DNA of 64,000 nucleotides. Origin: Chinchilla lanigera. Lineage: Eukaryota; Chordata; Mammalia; Rodentia; Chinchillidae. Every line of letters starts with the position of its first letter. The stretch's first letter is position 1. The notes beneath the pieces are model-generated. The model ran no database searches. It was not told where the DNA came from and saw only the letters and a program-made list of their open reading frames with translations. Shown one piece after another: positions 32,656 through 43,700 of this stretch. The stretch spans positions 4,915,497 through 4,979,496 of the forward strand of contig NW_004955470.1 of the NCBI RefSeq assembly GCF_000276665.1, given 5' to 3'. A program made the translations under genes and the position numbers.

Positions 32656-33065
32656 TCCCAGTAGTAGTCAGCTTTCATGTTGCTGGACACAGTACCTGAC
32701 ACCCACAGTTTAAAGGAGGACAGGTTTAATATGGCTTGTTTTAAGGGGTCAGTCCATGGTCAGAGTGCTCAATGGCAGAAACATCATGATGGACGGTCAT
32801 AGCTGAGCAAAGATGCTCAGTGCATGGTAATTGGGAAGCAGAACAGGGAATGGGTGACAGAAAGAAGAGACTGGAGACCAACATAGATTCCAAAACCATG
32901 CCTCCATGACCTACCCAAACACATACCAGAGGTATGCATCGCCAATCCCCAGGCAGAGGCCAAGGGGAGTTGTAAATTGACATTCTACCCTGACTGCACC
33001 AGCTTCCTTCTGCCATCTTCAAAGCTGGCTCCATGACTTTGTGACTGTTTACCTGTGCTTCTGTC
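32656..33065 (-). mobile_element. Rodent MaLR-type LTR piece nested in older LTR, antisense
   Basis: 'gtcagctttcatgttgctgg', 'acacccacagtttaaaggag' and 'caatggcagaaacatcatga' match the pattern of a rodent MaLR family that recurs at 60640-61045 and, in the other orientation, at 35575-35955 and 53935-54215. Family naming (ORR1/MT-like) is from memory and is uncertain. Confidence 0.45.
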
Positions 33066-33227
33066 ATATGACCTTATTCTCTTCTCTCTGGAATCTCTCT
33101 CGGCCTTTTATTAAAAATAAGAACATTTGTGATGGTATTTAGGGCCTACCACGACAATCTGAAATAATCCCTGCATTTTGAGATCTCAGTTCAATCATGT
33201 GGACCCTGTTTGCCATAAAAGATAGCA

Positions 33228-33412
33228 CACAAGTCGGGTGTGGTGGTACACACTTGCAGTGCTAGCACTTTAGAAGACTGAGGCAGGAAAAGATCACAAG
33301 TTTGAGGCCAGTCTGGGCAACTTAGTGAGACACTGTCACAAAATAAAAATAAAAAAGGGCTTAAATGTAGTTCAGTGCAAAGGCCTTGGGTTCAATCCCC
33401 AGTACTGGGGCA
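33228..33412 (+). mobile_element. B4-type SINE, sense, nested
   Basis: A B1 head ('gtcgggtgtggtggtacaca', 'gactgaggcaggaaaagatc', 'gaggccagtctgggcaactt') is joined through an A-rich linker to an ID part ('taaatgtagttcagtgcaaa', 'gggttcaatccccagtactg'). Confidence 0.88.
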
Positions 33413-33480
33413 GGGAGGAGTAGCTCACAGTCTCCGGGGATTAGAGCACGGACATGGGGGCTGTTATTTGTCCTACCACG

Positions 33481-34002
33481 CTTCACACCAGCCACATGAG
33501 GACTGACCTGTTCAACAAACAGTAGATAAAACGAGATGCTGAGACTGAGCAGAAGCCATTTCTCTTTCCTTTCTTTCTCTTTCCCATTTGGGTAGGATAT
33601 TATGATGTTGCTGGGCACTCCCTTGATAAAGAGATAAATCCCTGTCATTTTCTTGTGTTGTTCAGTGATCTGAAAAAGGAGAGTTTCAGGGTCAGATGCA
33701 TTGGTTGTGCCTTGCCAGGGACAGGGTTGAGCTAGTGCATCATAGTTTCACTCAGGCCAAGTGGTATTGGACAGCTGCCGCCTCCTCATTTGTGCATTGA
33801 CGATGAACAACCTTCAGGCCATAGTGAAAATTAGACTGGATCATATGGGTTTAGTGGTGGGCAGGGATGGCCCAGCAGGGGTCTTTGTGGGGTTTTCATT
33901 TCCTTTGATTTCTTGTCCCAGCCAAGACATCACATGGGCAAGGCCAGGTGACTCACAAGATAGATGGTATTCCTGCCTGAAAGAATCACTGCGTTTATTT
34001 AC
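33481..34002. other. Intron-like DNA
   Basis: No gene or clear repeat is recognised. Confidence 0.35.
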
Positions 34003-34180
34003 TTTTTGTGGCCTGTGGGCTTGAGCTCAGGTGTGTGGGGGAGGGTCTACCACTGAGATACAACCCCAGCCATTCTATTTTATTTTTTGAGATAGGGTCT
34101 TGCTGGCCTCCATTGATGATGCTCCTTCCTGAGCTTCTGGAGTAGCTGGAAGTACAAGGCTGTCTCATCACGCCTGTCGC
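34003..34180 (-). mobile_element. B4-type SINE, antisense, diverged
   Basis: An ID remnant ('gagggtctaccactgagata', 'caaccccagcc') precedes a B1 remnant ('ttttgagatagggtcttgct', 'ttctggagtagctggaagta'). In the minus orientation this is the B1-then-ID order. Confidence 0.7.
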
Positions 34181-34448
34181 TCATGTGTTCAATATCTGAT
34201 CCCAGGCAGTCTAGTAGAATTCCTGCCCTGGGCTGTGAGAGTCAGAACAGAGATTATAAAACAGCATTATAAAATTTGGAACTGAAGATGTAGTGGGAAG
34301 AAAAATAGTTTTCAGTTATGAATATGTGTATACTGTATATTTATACATTAAAACAACTTGATGAAAATTCATAGTTGCGCATGTTCCCAAATCCATCCTG
34401 TCTCTTCTGCTCATCTTTTGTATCTCTGACTGCCCCAGCTTGTGGTTA

Positions 34449-34510
34449 CAGGTCACTGAAGTCCCTCAGGTGGTGGTCTCAGGTTACTGAAGTCTCTCAG
34501 TTGCTGGCGT
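34449..34510. repeat. Two-copy 31-bp tandem repeat
   Basis: The unit beginning caggtcactgaagtccctca is followed immediately by a diverged copy beginning caggttactgaagtctctca. Confidence 0.75.
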
Positions 34511-34964
34511 CCAGGGCCCTGAAGGAGCCTGGAGGTCCCGCTGTCTCCTTGCCAGAGTGCGGAGCCTGCCTCCTCATCTCTGAGCCACACACTTGCCCTT
34601 GGTAGCGCATGGCTTCTCCTCCTGGCTCAGAGCTAGCGTCTGTGCAGCCCTTGGCTCATCTGCTGGGCTTTGGACTCCCTCGGGTGCTGGCCATGGGCCC
34701 AGACCCGCCCTATATCCACCTTGCTGTTCTCTCTCTGTGTCCTACCCTCCCTGCAGTGGCTTAGGAAGGGACCTTTCCTTACCGTGCATTTTAATTTAAC
34801 TCTTTGGTGCATTCACTGTATGCCAGGGTCTGTGGCTCGAAAGGCTGATAGACATTCCCTGTCAGGGATCCCAGGCCCCAGTGTTTTGAAGCCTCATTGG
34901 GTGCTGGTTGCCGTGCCCCTTCATGGAATCCTCTGAGCACCTGAATGGCAAATGCCTGTCCTGC

Positions 34965-35050
34965 CTTGCAGACACAAGCCTGAGTTACAGAGAAGTAACC
35001 CAGCTGGTCAGTGGCGCAGCAGGAGCCCGAGGTCTTTTCAGACACAAAGC
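34965..35050 (-). repeat. Possible MIR SINE, antisense
   Basis: 'tacagagaagtaacccagct' followed by 'gtcagtggcgcagcaggagc' and 'ccgaggtctttt' resembles the antisense MIR core (agaggttaagtaacttgcc...agtggcagagccggga). Confidence 0.35.
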
Positions 35051-35229
35051 TGTCTCGTATCTACATAGCAAGTAAGGCTCATCCAGGGACCGACCAGCCA
35101 TCAAACCCCAGGAGTGAGAGGAAGGGACCCACAGGTGATAATGTCTGTCTGTCCTTTTTTATGAGAACCCTTTTTCGATGTCTCTCTCTCTTTTTGCAGT
35201 GCTTGTCTCACACTTGTGTATAATCCTGG

Positions 35230-35270
35230 ATTCTGGGATTACAGGCATGTACCACCACACCCAGCTCTAG
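35230..35270 (-). mobile_element. B1-type SINE 5' end fragment, antisense
   Basis: Only 'tgggattacaggcatgtacc' and 'accacacccagct' remain. Confidence 0.5.
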
Positions 35271-35574
35271 ATAGCTTCTCAGTGGGCTCTTAGAATACAG
35301 CCTGTGAGCTGAACTGCCCATGAGTTCAACCTCACCTTTGTGGAATTCCAGATCTGAATTTTACAATTATTTATGGTGCTTAGCTTTCCAAAGCAGTGAG
35401 GAGCCATGATCTAGTTTAACAGATAATAAATAACTCCAGGTAAGTCTCAGTAAGGAAAACAAAACTTTAAAGGTGTTACCAGAAGAAGTGTTCTGTTTTA
35501 GATCAACGGAGTCCCCCAGCAGGCTCTTGTGTTCAGAGGTGAGGCTTTGGGAAGGTGCTGAGATCACAGGGCTC

Positions 35575-35955
35575 TAACCTTCTTGATGGGTTGACCCTGA
35601 TGAGTTCAAAGCTGAGCTTATGTGCGGTCAGGAGGTGGGGCCTGGTTAGAGGAATGGGTTGCTGGTGGCGTAAGCTGGAAGGGTGGATTGTAACCTGGAA
35701 GGGTGGCTTCTTGTCCGTGGCCCCTTTCTCTCTGGTTTTTTTCCCCTTTCTCCTTCCTGGCTGCCACGACGTGAGCAGCTCTCTTCTGCCACACCCTCCT
35801 GGGTAAAGTCTCTGCCTCACCACAGGCCTAAAGATGGACCAGCCGACTGTGGGCTGAAACCTCTGACACCATGAGACCAAGGAACCCTTTTCTCCCATAG
35901 GTTGCATGTGTCAGGTATTTCGTCCCAGCAACAGAAGGATGGCTAGTACAGGAGG
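35575..35955 (+). mobile_element. Rodent MaLR-type LTR, sense
   Basis: 'gaggtggggcctggttagag', 'cctggctgccacgacgtgag', 'cctcaccacaggcctaaaga' and 'ctgaaacctctgacaccatg' are shared with the copy at 53935-54215 ('ggaggtggggcctgatag', 'cctggccaccatgacatgag'). It ends near 'caggtatttcgtcccagcaa'. No internal genes are present. Confidence 0.55.
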
Positions 35956-36606
35956 GAAGTAAAGGACGGAAGGGGCATAAAACCCAAGCCTGAGTAGATC
36001 TGTGCAGTGTGTGGCAGGTGAGTAGCATTTCTGGGCCCAGGACCTATGGGCCGTCCGTTGTGGTGGTTCTGTTGATCTAGAGCCAAGGAGGCCCGAGTTT
36101 GGGAAGGAGAAATAGCGCACTGTTTGGGTGAAGGATAGCAGTCTTTGAGCCCCCGTGGCCGTGGTTCACAGCAGGGTCCCGGCTCCAGCTGAGGCCAGAT
36201 GCAGAGCTCATGGCCCACACTGAGAACCAGAGAGAACCCAGGCCAGGAGGCCTCCCAAGGCCATGGCTGGGATAGCGTCAGCCAGAGCAGGGATGAGCCA
36301 GACAGCCTGGGAAAGGGGTGGTTGGGAGTGGAGCGAGAGCTGGAGGGCGAGAGCAGGGTTGCAACTTTGTCCACTCTGGCTACCATCTCAATCCCTGGGG
36401 CTTTGGGAAGCAAACCCAGGCTCCCCACCCCTCCCAAGGCTAATCACTGTAACCTGGGGTGGAGAGCGGCAGCACCTGACTTTTTCTCATTAGGTGATGC
36501 CAGGTTACAGCCAGGGCGAGAATGGTGGGCTGTTGAGGTTCAGAACTTGTCTCCCGATCTGGACCAACCTCATAGCTCTGTGCCGTTCACTAAATGTGAG
36601 CTTCAG

Positions 36607-36690
36607 GGGCTGGGGATTTAGTTCAGTGGCACAGCACCTGTCCGGCAAGCGCAAGGTTGTGAGTTCGATTCCCGTACCAGAAAAAAAAAA
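36607..36690 (+). mobile_element. ID-type SINE with clear target-site duplication
   Basis: The element runs from 'gggctggggatttagttcag' through 'caagcgcaaggttgtgagtt' and 'cgattcccgtacc' to an A-rich tail. The string aaatgtgagcttcag at 36592-36606 is repeated at 36689-36703, directly after the A tail. Confidence 0.95.
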
Positions 36691-36703
36691 ATGTGAGCTT
36701 CAG

Positions 36704-39700
36704 TGCCCTCCACCTCCCAGAGGCCAAAGATGAGAAGCCAGGCGCCAGGGAGGGTTTCATGGCAACAGACCCCTTGTTGTGACTGATGGGAAAGGGCCAG
36801 CTGCAGATGACCTCCGTGGTCCCTCTCCCTTCACGGTCCTACCTGATAAAACAGCAGCCCTGGCCTACCACTTCTCAGCACAGTGGCATGTGGCTGGCCT
36901 GAGAACGCACCACCATGGTTATGGGCTTTGGAGTTATGACCACACAGCTCCAGCAAGCCACTGGGAGTGCTTGGCACTCGGTGTATTTCCCTGCTCTCCG
37001 GAGCAGGGGTGGTCCACTTTTTAATAGAGAGTCAGCTAATTGATATTCCAGTCTTTATGGGCTGTGTCTTCTTTGTCACAGCGCTTTACTCAGCCCTGCC
37101 GTGGTGGCCCAAAGCACTTACAGACAGTATGTAACAATGGCTGTGTGCTGGTCAGACTTCAGTTTACCAAACACGTAGTGGGTGGGATTTGTTCCCTGGA
37201 CTGTAGTCTGCTGACCTGTACCAAACTGTGATTTCCTACTTTCTCCTGAAACCCTTGGTGTCACTTGTCTCTGCCCTAACCCTGACCTCACAGACTTCCA
37301 CATCCACCCTCCCTCTCTGTCCTCCACCCCAGCCTCAGGCTGTCAGCCCGCCTGGTCCTCCTGTGTGGTATCCCTTCCTTCACATGGCTCACTTGCTCTT
37401 AAAGCTTCTATAGTCTTGGCTCAACTGTTGCCTTTTTACCAGGCCCACCCGGCAGCTGCACTGAACATGGCAAGCCTCGGCCCCTCCCCATTCCACCGGC
37501 TGTCCTGGCTCTGGCAGCTTGGTTGCCATCTCTTGGTTGCTCTCATCATCAAACCGTGATGTTGGCATGGCATGGACCCACACGAGGCCTGATGCCCAGT
37601 CCCCTGTTCTCAGATTTGCCCGTTGCAGAGCAGTGGCTGTGTTTGCGGCAGAAATCCTGAGTGACCTGGCCAGGACTTAGCCACCTTGGGTGTGTGGTGC
37701 AGCCAGCTGTCTAGCACAAGTTGAGTCCTGGGAAAGGGGACCACTGTGGAAGAAGCCCCAGCAGCGTGGAGGGCACTGTCTGCATCCCTGAATGGCCTCT
37801 GACCCCTGCCTGCACCAGGAGGCATGGCCCACTGCCCTTTGACCCCTTGTGGGGAGCTTTAATGGGCAGAGCTCTAGCAGCAGGAGCAGACGAAGAAGTG
37901 GTGGCCAGTTGGGTGGTCACTTCTTGGACTGCTCCGGTCAGCTACGGCTCAGTGACATTACATTCACTCCCCTCTTTGAATAGGTTTTCATGTGGTTGTA
38001 TTTTTGCCAAAACTTTACTAAGCTGTAGTTGCAGAAAGCAGAATGGCTTGGGCCAAGGTTTTTGATTTGAGGTCACAGTGTGTGAGTGTGAATGTGTGCA
38101 CGTACCTATGTGTGTTTGTGTGGGTCTGCTGTGGACAGCTACGGTGAATGATGTCCTGATCAGGATTTTTTGGGAAATACGAGGTCCTCATTAATTTTTT
38201 TATTCTGTGTTGGAGAAAAGAACGATGAGCCTAAGGGGTTAAATTTTTTTGAGTTTTCAGTATATTTTTTTTTAATTTAAAACCTGGCAATATCACTAAG
38301 CTATTAGAGAAAATGTAGAATTAAAATACATAACAGGTGGGAGTGTGTGTTTTTGAAGATACACCTGAGGTTTCCATGGTATCTGCGTGTGTGTGAAATG
38401 TTGCTTTAGAGCCATCTGAGCATCCTACTCACTGGTGGGTGAACATGAGCTTCCCTGGAATGGGGGCTCAGCCCAGGACCCAGGGGCCAGGTCCAGGCGG
38501 TGTCTGCTAAGTGGACTGCAAGAGCGGATGAGCTGACCCCGCTGCGCTGCAAGCCTTCTTTTCCCTTTTTTTATTTAGAATCCCATAAATGCTGAACGTC
38601 CCATGTTATTGTTGACCTTGTTGGCGGATTTGCTACAGGGCTCTGGCACAGCTAAACAGACGGATCCCCCAGCAGATGTTCTCTGCTGGCCCTAGCACCA
38701 GCACTCTGGGGACTGTGGGGAGGGTGGGAATGGAGGAGTCCAACCCTCGGGGGAGTGCACCGCCCGTGCCCACAGAAGGAGATGAGTTGGTGGCAAGGGT
38801 CCAAGGGGCCAGGCCACTGTGGCCGCACAGGATGAAGATGTGTCTCCCATGAACAGCTTTACCTCAGGGGCTCATCTGTCCTCTGGATGATGCCTTCCTG
38901 AGGGAGAGGCCAAGGAGCACGGTGTGTCACCTCCTGCAGCCCCAGCCTGGGCTCATGCTGGCAGCGGTGGACCTTCGAATTGAGAAGTCCTCAGCTGAAA
39001 GCAGCAGAAGGAGCGGGGAAGTGATGGTTAGGGTTGGAGTTCCTGCTGTTTCAGAGGCGGGAGCTGAGGCCTCACTCTCGTCTCTGCCTTCAGCTAGGGC
39101 CAGAGCTGGATCCCAGGCCGGGAGCCCCGTGGGATGCCTGGCGGGGCGGACGTGGAGGTGCCTGTGTGAGGGCTTAGATGTCCATGGTGCGTCTGGTGAG
39201 GCTGTCTCCCAGCCCCTGATTCACACACAGAAGGATGTCTTTGAAGCATTTCCAGTTAGAGTTTGTTTCTTGCTTTGCTGTCTCACCCTCTTTGTGGTGT
39301 GGAAATACCTTAGCTTCAGGTTTCAGGAACCCTGTGCTTTGAGGAACCCTGTGGGAGGCGAACCCTTTACCCTGCAGGCACCCTCCTATTGGACCTGTCC
39401 GGGGCTCCTGCTAGGCCAGCAACAGAGGAGACCCAGACCAAGCTCAGACCTAGCGTGTTGGGGTACCCCGACCACCAGAGGCAGACCATCCAACCCGCTG
39501 CCATCACCCCAACATCCTACAGCCCCTGCACACCTTACCATCCCCTCAGCCTAAGGGAGATGCCGGAAGATCAGTTCCATCATTTTATACTCATAGCTCT
39601 TTTCCTCACTGTCTTTTTAAATGATCGATATTATTGTAAAAAGCATTTTAAAATAATCTTGCTTATGCACCAAGCCCTTCTGGGGCAGTGGGGAGACAAA

Positions 39701-40372
39701 ATTGATTGTTCTGCTTTCTTGTGATCATTTAGTAGCAGCTCATTTGGTCTCCTTTAGTGGCACAGCATCGTGCTCAGTGCTGAAGTGTTCGTGCTGACGA
39801 TGATTTAGTCCCTTCTAGTAAGAGCCTGGGAGGCAAGGATTTATAGGGAATTAAAAGGCTTTTTTCCATTAGGACCACAGAGGCGAATGTGTCACAAAGA
39901 GGAGAGGGGGTTTATTCCTATCTGGATGAGAAGGAAGCTTCACTGGCCAATTGCTGTTTAAATTGGCCGTGAAGCCTGTATTAGCTGTTGTTATGGTTTG
40001 GGGCTTATTTTGCAAGGGGAGACAATATAATACAGGACACATATTTGACAAGATTATTTATAATAGTTACCCAAAGAATGATATACAAAAGAGAGTGCAG
40101 GAAATCTGTCCACACACTATAGACCAAAAATCCAGCTGAGAGCCTGGATCCCGAGATAATGTCCTGCATGAGTCCAAGTTAAGACCTAGAGCTTATAACA
40201 ATGCCTCCCACAAATCCAACTGGAAGCCCAGAGCCCATAACAATATCTTATGCAGGCCTGTTTCATGGATCTGCGCTGGGAAGGCCTAAAAGTCAGTGGT
40301 GGAATCCAGAAAGTCTGTGCCAGCGGGATGAAGGATCTGTGCCAGCAGGCCGAGGGATCTACACCGGAACCA
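36704..40372. other. Intron-like DNA with few repeats
   Basis: No gene is recognised in 3.7 kb. The longest frame (38922-39554 plus, 210 codons) has one hydrophobic patch but no family likeness. The stretch 39840-40200 resembles a diverged LTR but could not be assigned. Confidence 0.35.
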
Positions 40373-40712
40373 GGAAACGACGCTCAGAAGAACCAGAGCT
40401 CCCCCGAAAGGTACCACAGCCATTCTCAGCAACAGTGAGGTCCCGAGCTCCTCCAGTGATCAAGACAGCCAAGTTCCCATCAGGGAAGCCAATGCAGCAA
40501 GCTTCTCCCAGGAACCAGCAGTGCACCATCTTCCCCTCTGGAGCCAGGAAGTGATGCTCAAGGTGAGGACGAGAGCTCCCCGAAAGAAACTGAAGCTATT
40601 CTCAGTGCCAACAAGGTCCCAAGCTCCTCAGAGGATGAAAACAGCTAAGTTTATCAGGAAAGCCAGCATGACGAGCTCCTCCAAAAGAACCAACAGCTCC
40701 TTACATCTTCCG
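40373..40712. repeat. Diverged two-copy tandem duplication, about 174 bp per unit
   Basis: Unit 1 (40373-40546) and unit 2 (40547-about 40712) start with ggaaacgacgctca and ggaagtgatgctca. They share in order 'agctccc(c)cgaaag', 'ttctcag', 'aggtccc(g/a)agctcct', 'aaacagc/agacagc' plus 'taagtt/caagtt', and a closing 'aaccaacag/aaccagcag'. I estimate about 70% identity by eye. One frame gives related peptides in both units (RSRAPPVIKTAKF and RSQAPQRMKTAKF). Confidence 0.65.
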
Positions 40713-40867
40713 CCAGCTCCCAACAGTCTCTCTCCTCTCCCAACAGCCTCCTTCTTCTTCTTCAGTTCTGCCTCTTACGCTGCTGGCAACAGTTCCCAGG
40801 TGGGCCTCCCCCAGCCAGCACCACGCCTACTCAGTTCAGCTGGGGGTTATAAGTTGACCACCACTTG

Positions 40868-41180
40868 TCAGTGCACTACGGCTGACAAAATTCCTGAGAA
40901 AAGCAACGTGAAGGAGGAAGTATTTCTTTGGGTCAGCTGTGCTGTTGGCCTGTGGTGAGGCAGATATGTCGTGGTGGAGCAAAGCCACCCTCACCTCGTG
41001 GTAACCAGAAAGGAGAGGGAGCTGGAGAGCTGGTGCTGGCAGCGTCCTCCTGCTTCTGTTCCATCTGGCTCCCACTCTGGGACGGTGCCACCCACATTCG
41101 GGGCAGTCCCCCGCCCTCAGTTGCCTGTCCCACAGGCCAGTTATCGCTAGAAACACCCTCCTGGCACACCCAGAGTTTGG
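40868..41180 (-). mobile_element. Possible rodent MaLR-type LTR piece, antisense
   Basis: 'gctgacaaaattcctgagaa' followed by 'aggaggaagtatttctttgg' resembles the antisense start of the same MaLR family as 60640-61045. The rest is too diverged to delimit. Confidence 0.35.
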
Positions 41181-41479
41181 CTTTGTTAATCTGCAATTAG
41201 GCGGATGGTCAAGATCAGCCCTGACAAAATGGGAATGGTCAGGCACACGAGAGCAGGCAGGATACTGCAGGCGGAGGAGCAACCTGAGCCAGGCTTGGAG
41301 AGCCGCCTCTGGGGCCTGGAGAAGCAGCCTGTGGGTGTGGTGCACAGGGAGCGAGGACAGGTAGGTGGGCCAGAAGACCAGCCTGGTGACCCGTGCGCTG
41401 TGTCCTCTTTGTGCTCAGAGCACCGTGGACAGGGCAGCAGCCCCTGAGGTTGACGAGTCAGGAGAGCCTGTGCTGTACC

Positions 41480-41645
41480 CCGGTTTGGGCACAGGCTGGT
41501 AATCCCAGCACTCTGGGAGGCTGGGGCCGGCAGTTTAGAAAAACTTAGCGCGATTCTTTCTCAAAACCACAAAAAAGGGCTGGGGATGTAGCTCACCGAG
41601 AAGGCCCTGGGTTAAATCCCTAGTACTGCTGAAAACAAATGAAAA
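41480..41645 (+). mobile_element. B4-type SINE, sense
   Basis: A B1 part ('ctggtaatcccagcactctg', 'ggaggctggggcc') is linked by an A-rich segment to an ID part ('gggctggggatgtagctcac', 'ccctgggttaaatccctagt'). Confidence 0.85.
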
Positions 41646-41894
41646 AAAATCGGGCTGCATTTCAGGTACCTAAGTCATCTCCCCAGCTGTTTTAAACTCA
41701 GTTCTTTGCCAGTAGAGCTGACAGATGAGGTAGCAGAGGCAGCATAGATCTTGGATAAAGTGAAGTCATAGGTAACACAGGATGAGGATATGGTACAAAA
41801 TAAATTTAATCTGGCTAAAATGATATGGGAGATTTAGCAACACATTGAACTTTCTATTTTTAAATTTCAGCCATCAGTAGATCCCCTTGAGGCC

Positions 41895-42035
41895 CTACTA
41901 GCCAGGAGAGATCCTAGTAGCCAGGAGAGATCCTAGTAGCCAAGAGAGATCCTAGTAGCCAGGAGAGATCCTAGTAGCCAGGAGAGATCCTAGTAGCCAG
42001 GAGAGATCCTAGTAGCCAGGAGAGATCCTAGTGGC
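41895..42035. repeat. 19-bp minisatellite, about 7.4 copies
   Basis: The unit gatcctagtagccaggaga is repeated head to tail with very little variation (one unit has ccaagaga; the last ends gtggcc). Near-identity between units suggests recent expansion and likely length variation between individuals. Confidence 0.95.
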
Positions 42036-42469
42036 CCTGGGGTATGTGGGGAAGGGTAGAGCTCTGCAGCTCACGGCATCCTGCTTCCCACACCTGGGGC
42101 CACGCTGAGGGGAGCAGCACCCTGGGTGGAGAAGCACAGGCCCCTGGCAGGCTGGGAAGTGGGCTGTGTGTCCCCAGGTTGCCAGTAATTCCACATAAAG
42201 GTGTGGAGTGGTTATAATGGTTTTTATTTTAATTTTTTCCCCACAAATACACTTCCTTCTCATTTGTTCACTAGGGCTAATCCACAAATGTTTATTCTAC
42301 CCGCAGTAGTCCAGATTTGATGGCAGAATCTTGCTGAAAACACAAAGCTTTGTTGATAACAAGTTTCCTTTGCAGTGACATTTTGCAATGACATTTCCCC
42401 CTTAATGAAATGAGTCAGGCTTGCCACCTGAAAATTTTTTAACCTAAAAAAGAATTTTAAAGAATTTAA

Positions 42470-43700
42470 TTAGAAAACTAGACCCATGTTTATCACTGTG
42501 CCCTAAACTAAAGTCAAAATGGATCAAAGTTCTAAATATTCAAACAGAAACACTAAATCTGGAAGAGAAAGTAGGTAGAAATCCTGAAAACACAGAGGCA
42601 GGCAGAGAGTTCATGAACAAAACCCAGACCTCATGGGAAATACTTCAAAGAATCAACAACTGGGACCTCATCTTATTAAAAAGCTTTTGTACAGCAAAAG
42701 AAATGAAGAGAGTAAAAAGACAACCCACAGAATAGGAAAAAATTTTAGCCAACTGTCCCTCAGACAAGGACTTCTATCTAGAACATATGAAGAATTGAAA
42801 AAAATCAGATCCCCCAAACTCAAAGACCCAGTCCAGAAATGGGCATCTGAAATGAATATACATATCTCAGATGAAGAAATACAGAAGGCAGATAAATATA
42901 TGAAAAAAATGTTCAACATCTCTGATCATTCAAGAGATGCAAATTAAAACACCACTGAGATTCCTCTCACCCCAGAAAGAATGGCTGTCATCATGAAATC
43001 AACCAATTACAAATGCTGGAGGGGCTGCGGGAGGAAAAGGAACCTTTCTCCACTGTTGGTGGGAGTGCAAAATAGTGCAAACGCTGTGGAAATCAGTGTG
43101 GAGATTCCTCAAAAAACTAGGATTAAAGGTCCCATTCTACCCAGCTATTCCCCTTCTGGGTATCTTCCCAGAAGAATTAAACATCATACCACAATAATAT
43201 ATGTGCACTCATGTTTATGGCAGCATAATTTGTCATAGCTAAATCCTGGAAACAACCCAAATGCTCATTGATGCTTTTATAGGTAAATGGATGCAACTTG
43301 AGACCATACTCTTAAGTGAAATAAATCAGACTCACTTTTGTGAACATTGTATTGTCTCCCTGTGTGAGAAACTGAAAGAGAAAATAAGGTCTAAAATGTA
43401 CAATAGATAATGAAATGGGAAGAAATTGTTCAAAAGGAAAAAGGAACTAAAATGAGTGAAAGGGGAAAGGGTAGAAGGGAAAAAGGAAAAAATGCGAGTC
43501 AGTTTTACTGTTAATGTCTCTCAGTTCATTAAAAAAGGTTTGTACTGATATCATTTGCAGAAATTTTTATGCCCACAGCTTGTGCCCTGAGCAACTGCAT
43601 GAAAGATAACAACATGCAATGTATTAACTATTGTTCTTCTCCTGTTATTTTGTTAGGAAATTTTGTTTTCTCTTTTATCCATAAAATAAAAAAAAAAGAA
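42470..43700 (+). mobile_element. L1 3' end, third and longest copy
   Basis: It begins within L1 ORF2 ('gaaaactagacccatgttta', 'atggatcaaagttctaaata'), continues through the region shared with the copies at 2921 and 5159 ('tgctggaggggctgcgg', 'cttctgggtatcttcccag'), and ends in an A-rich tail. The ORF2 reading frame is broken by indels and stops. A segment of the 3' untranslated region is deleted after 43265 relative to the other copies. No clear target-site duplication was found. Confidence 0.85.

Larger units (their letters stand above)
32448..33480 (-). mobile_element. Ancient MaLR (MLT1-like) LTR, antisense, twice interrupted
   Basis: Three separated blocks read as one old element. These are 32448-32655 ('tatggctgcttagcaaactt...aacagaaatgtgtttgctcc'), 33066-33227 ('agggcctaccacgacaatct', 'ctgtttgccat') and 33413-33480 ('cacagtctccggggattaga', 'ctgttatttgtcctacca'). 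A rodent-type MaLR piece and a B4 SINE separate them. It carries LTR sequence only. Confidence 0.5.

Noticed and set aside
38922..39554. 210-codon plus frame with a hydrophobic segment
   Set aside because: A single hydrophobic patch in GC-rich intron-like sequence; no signal peptide layout, no family, no splice context.
41895..42035. CRISPR-like array
   Set aside because: The units are contiguous 19-mers with no unique spacers, in a mammalian genome; it is a minisatellite.
42633..42947. 104-codon lysine-rich plus frame
   Set aside because: It lies inside the third L1 copy and reads decayed ORF2-region sequence; not a separate gene.
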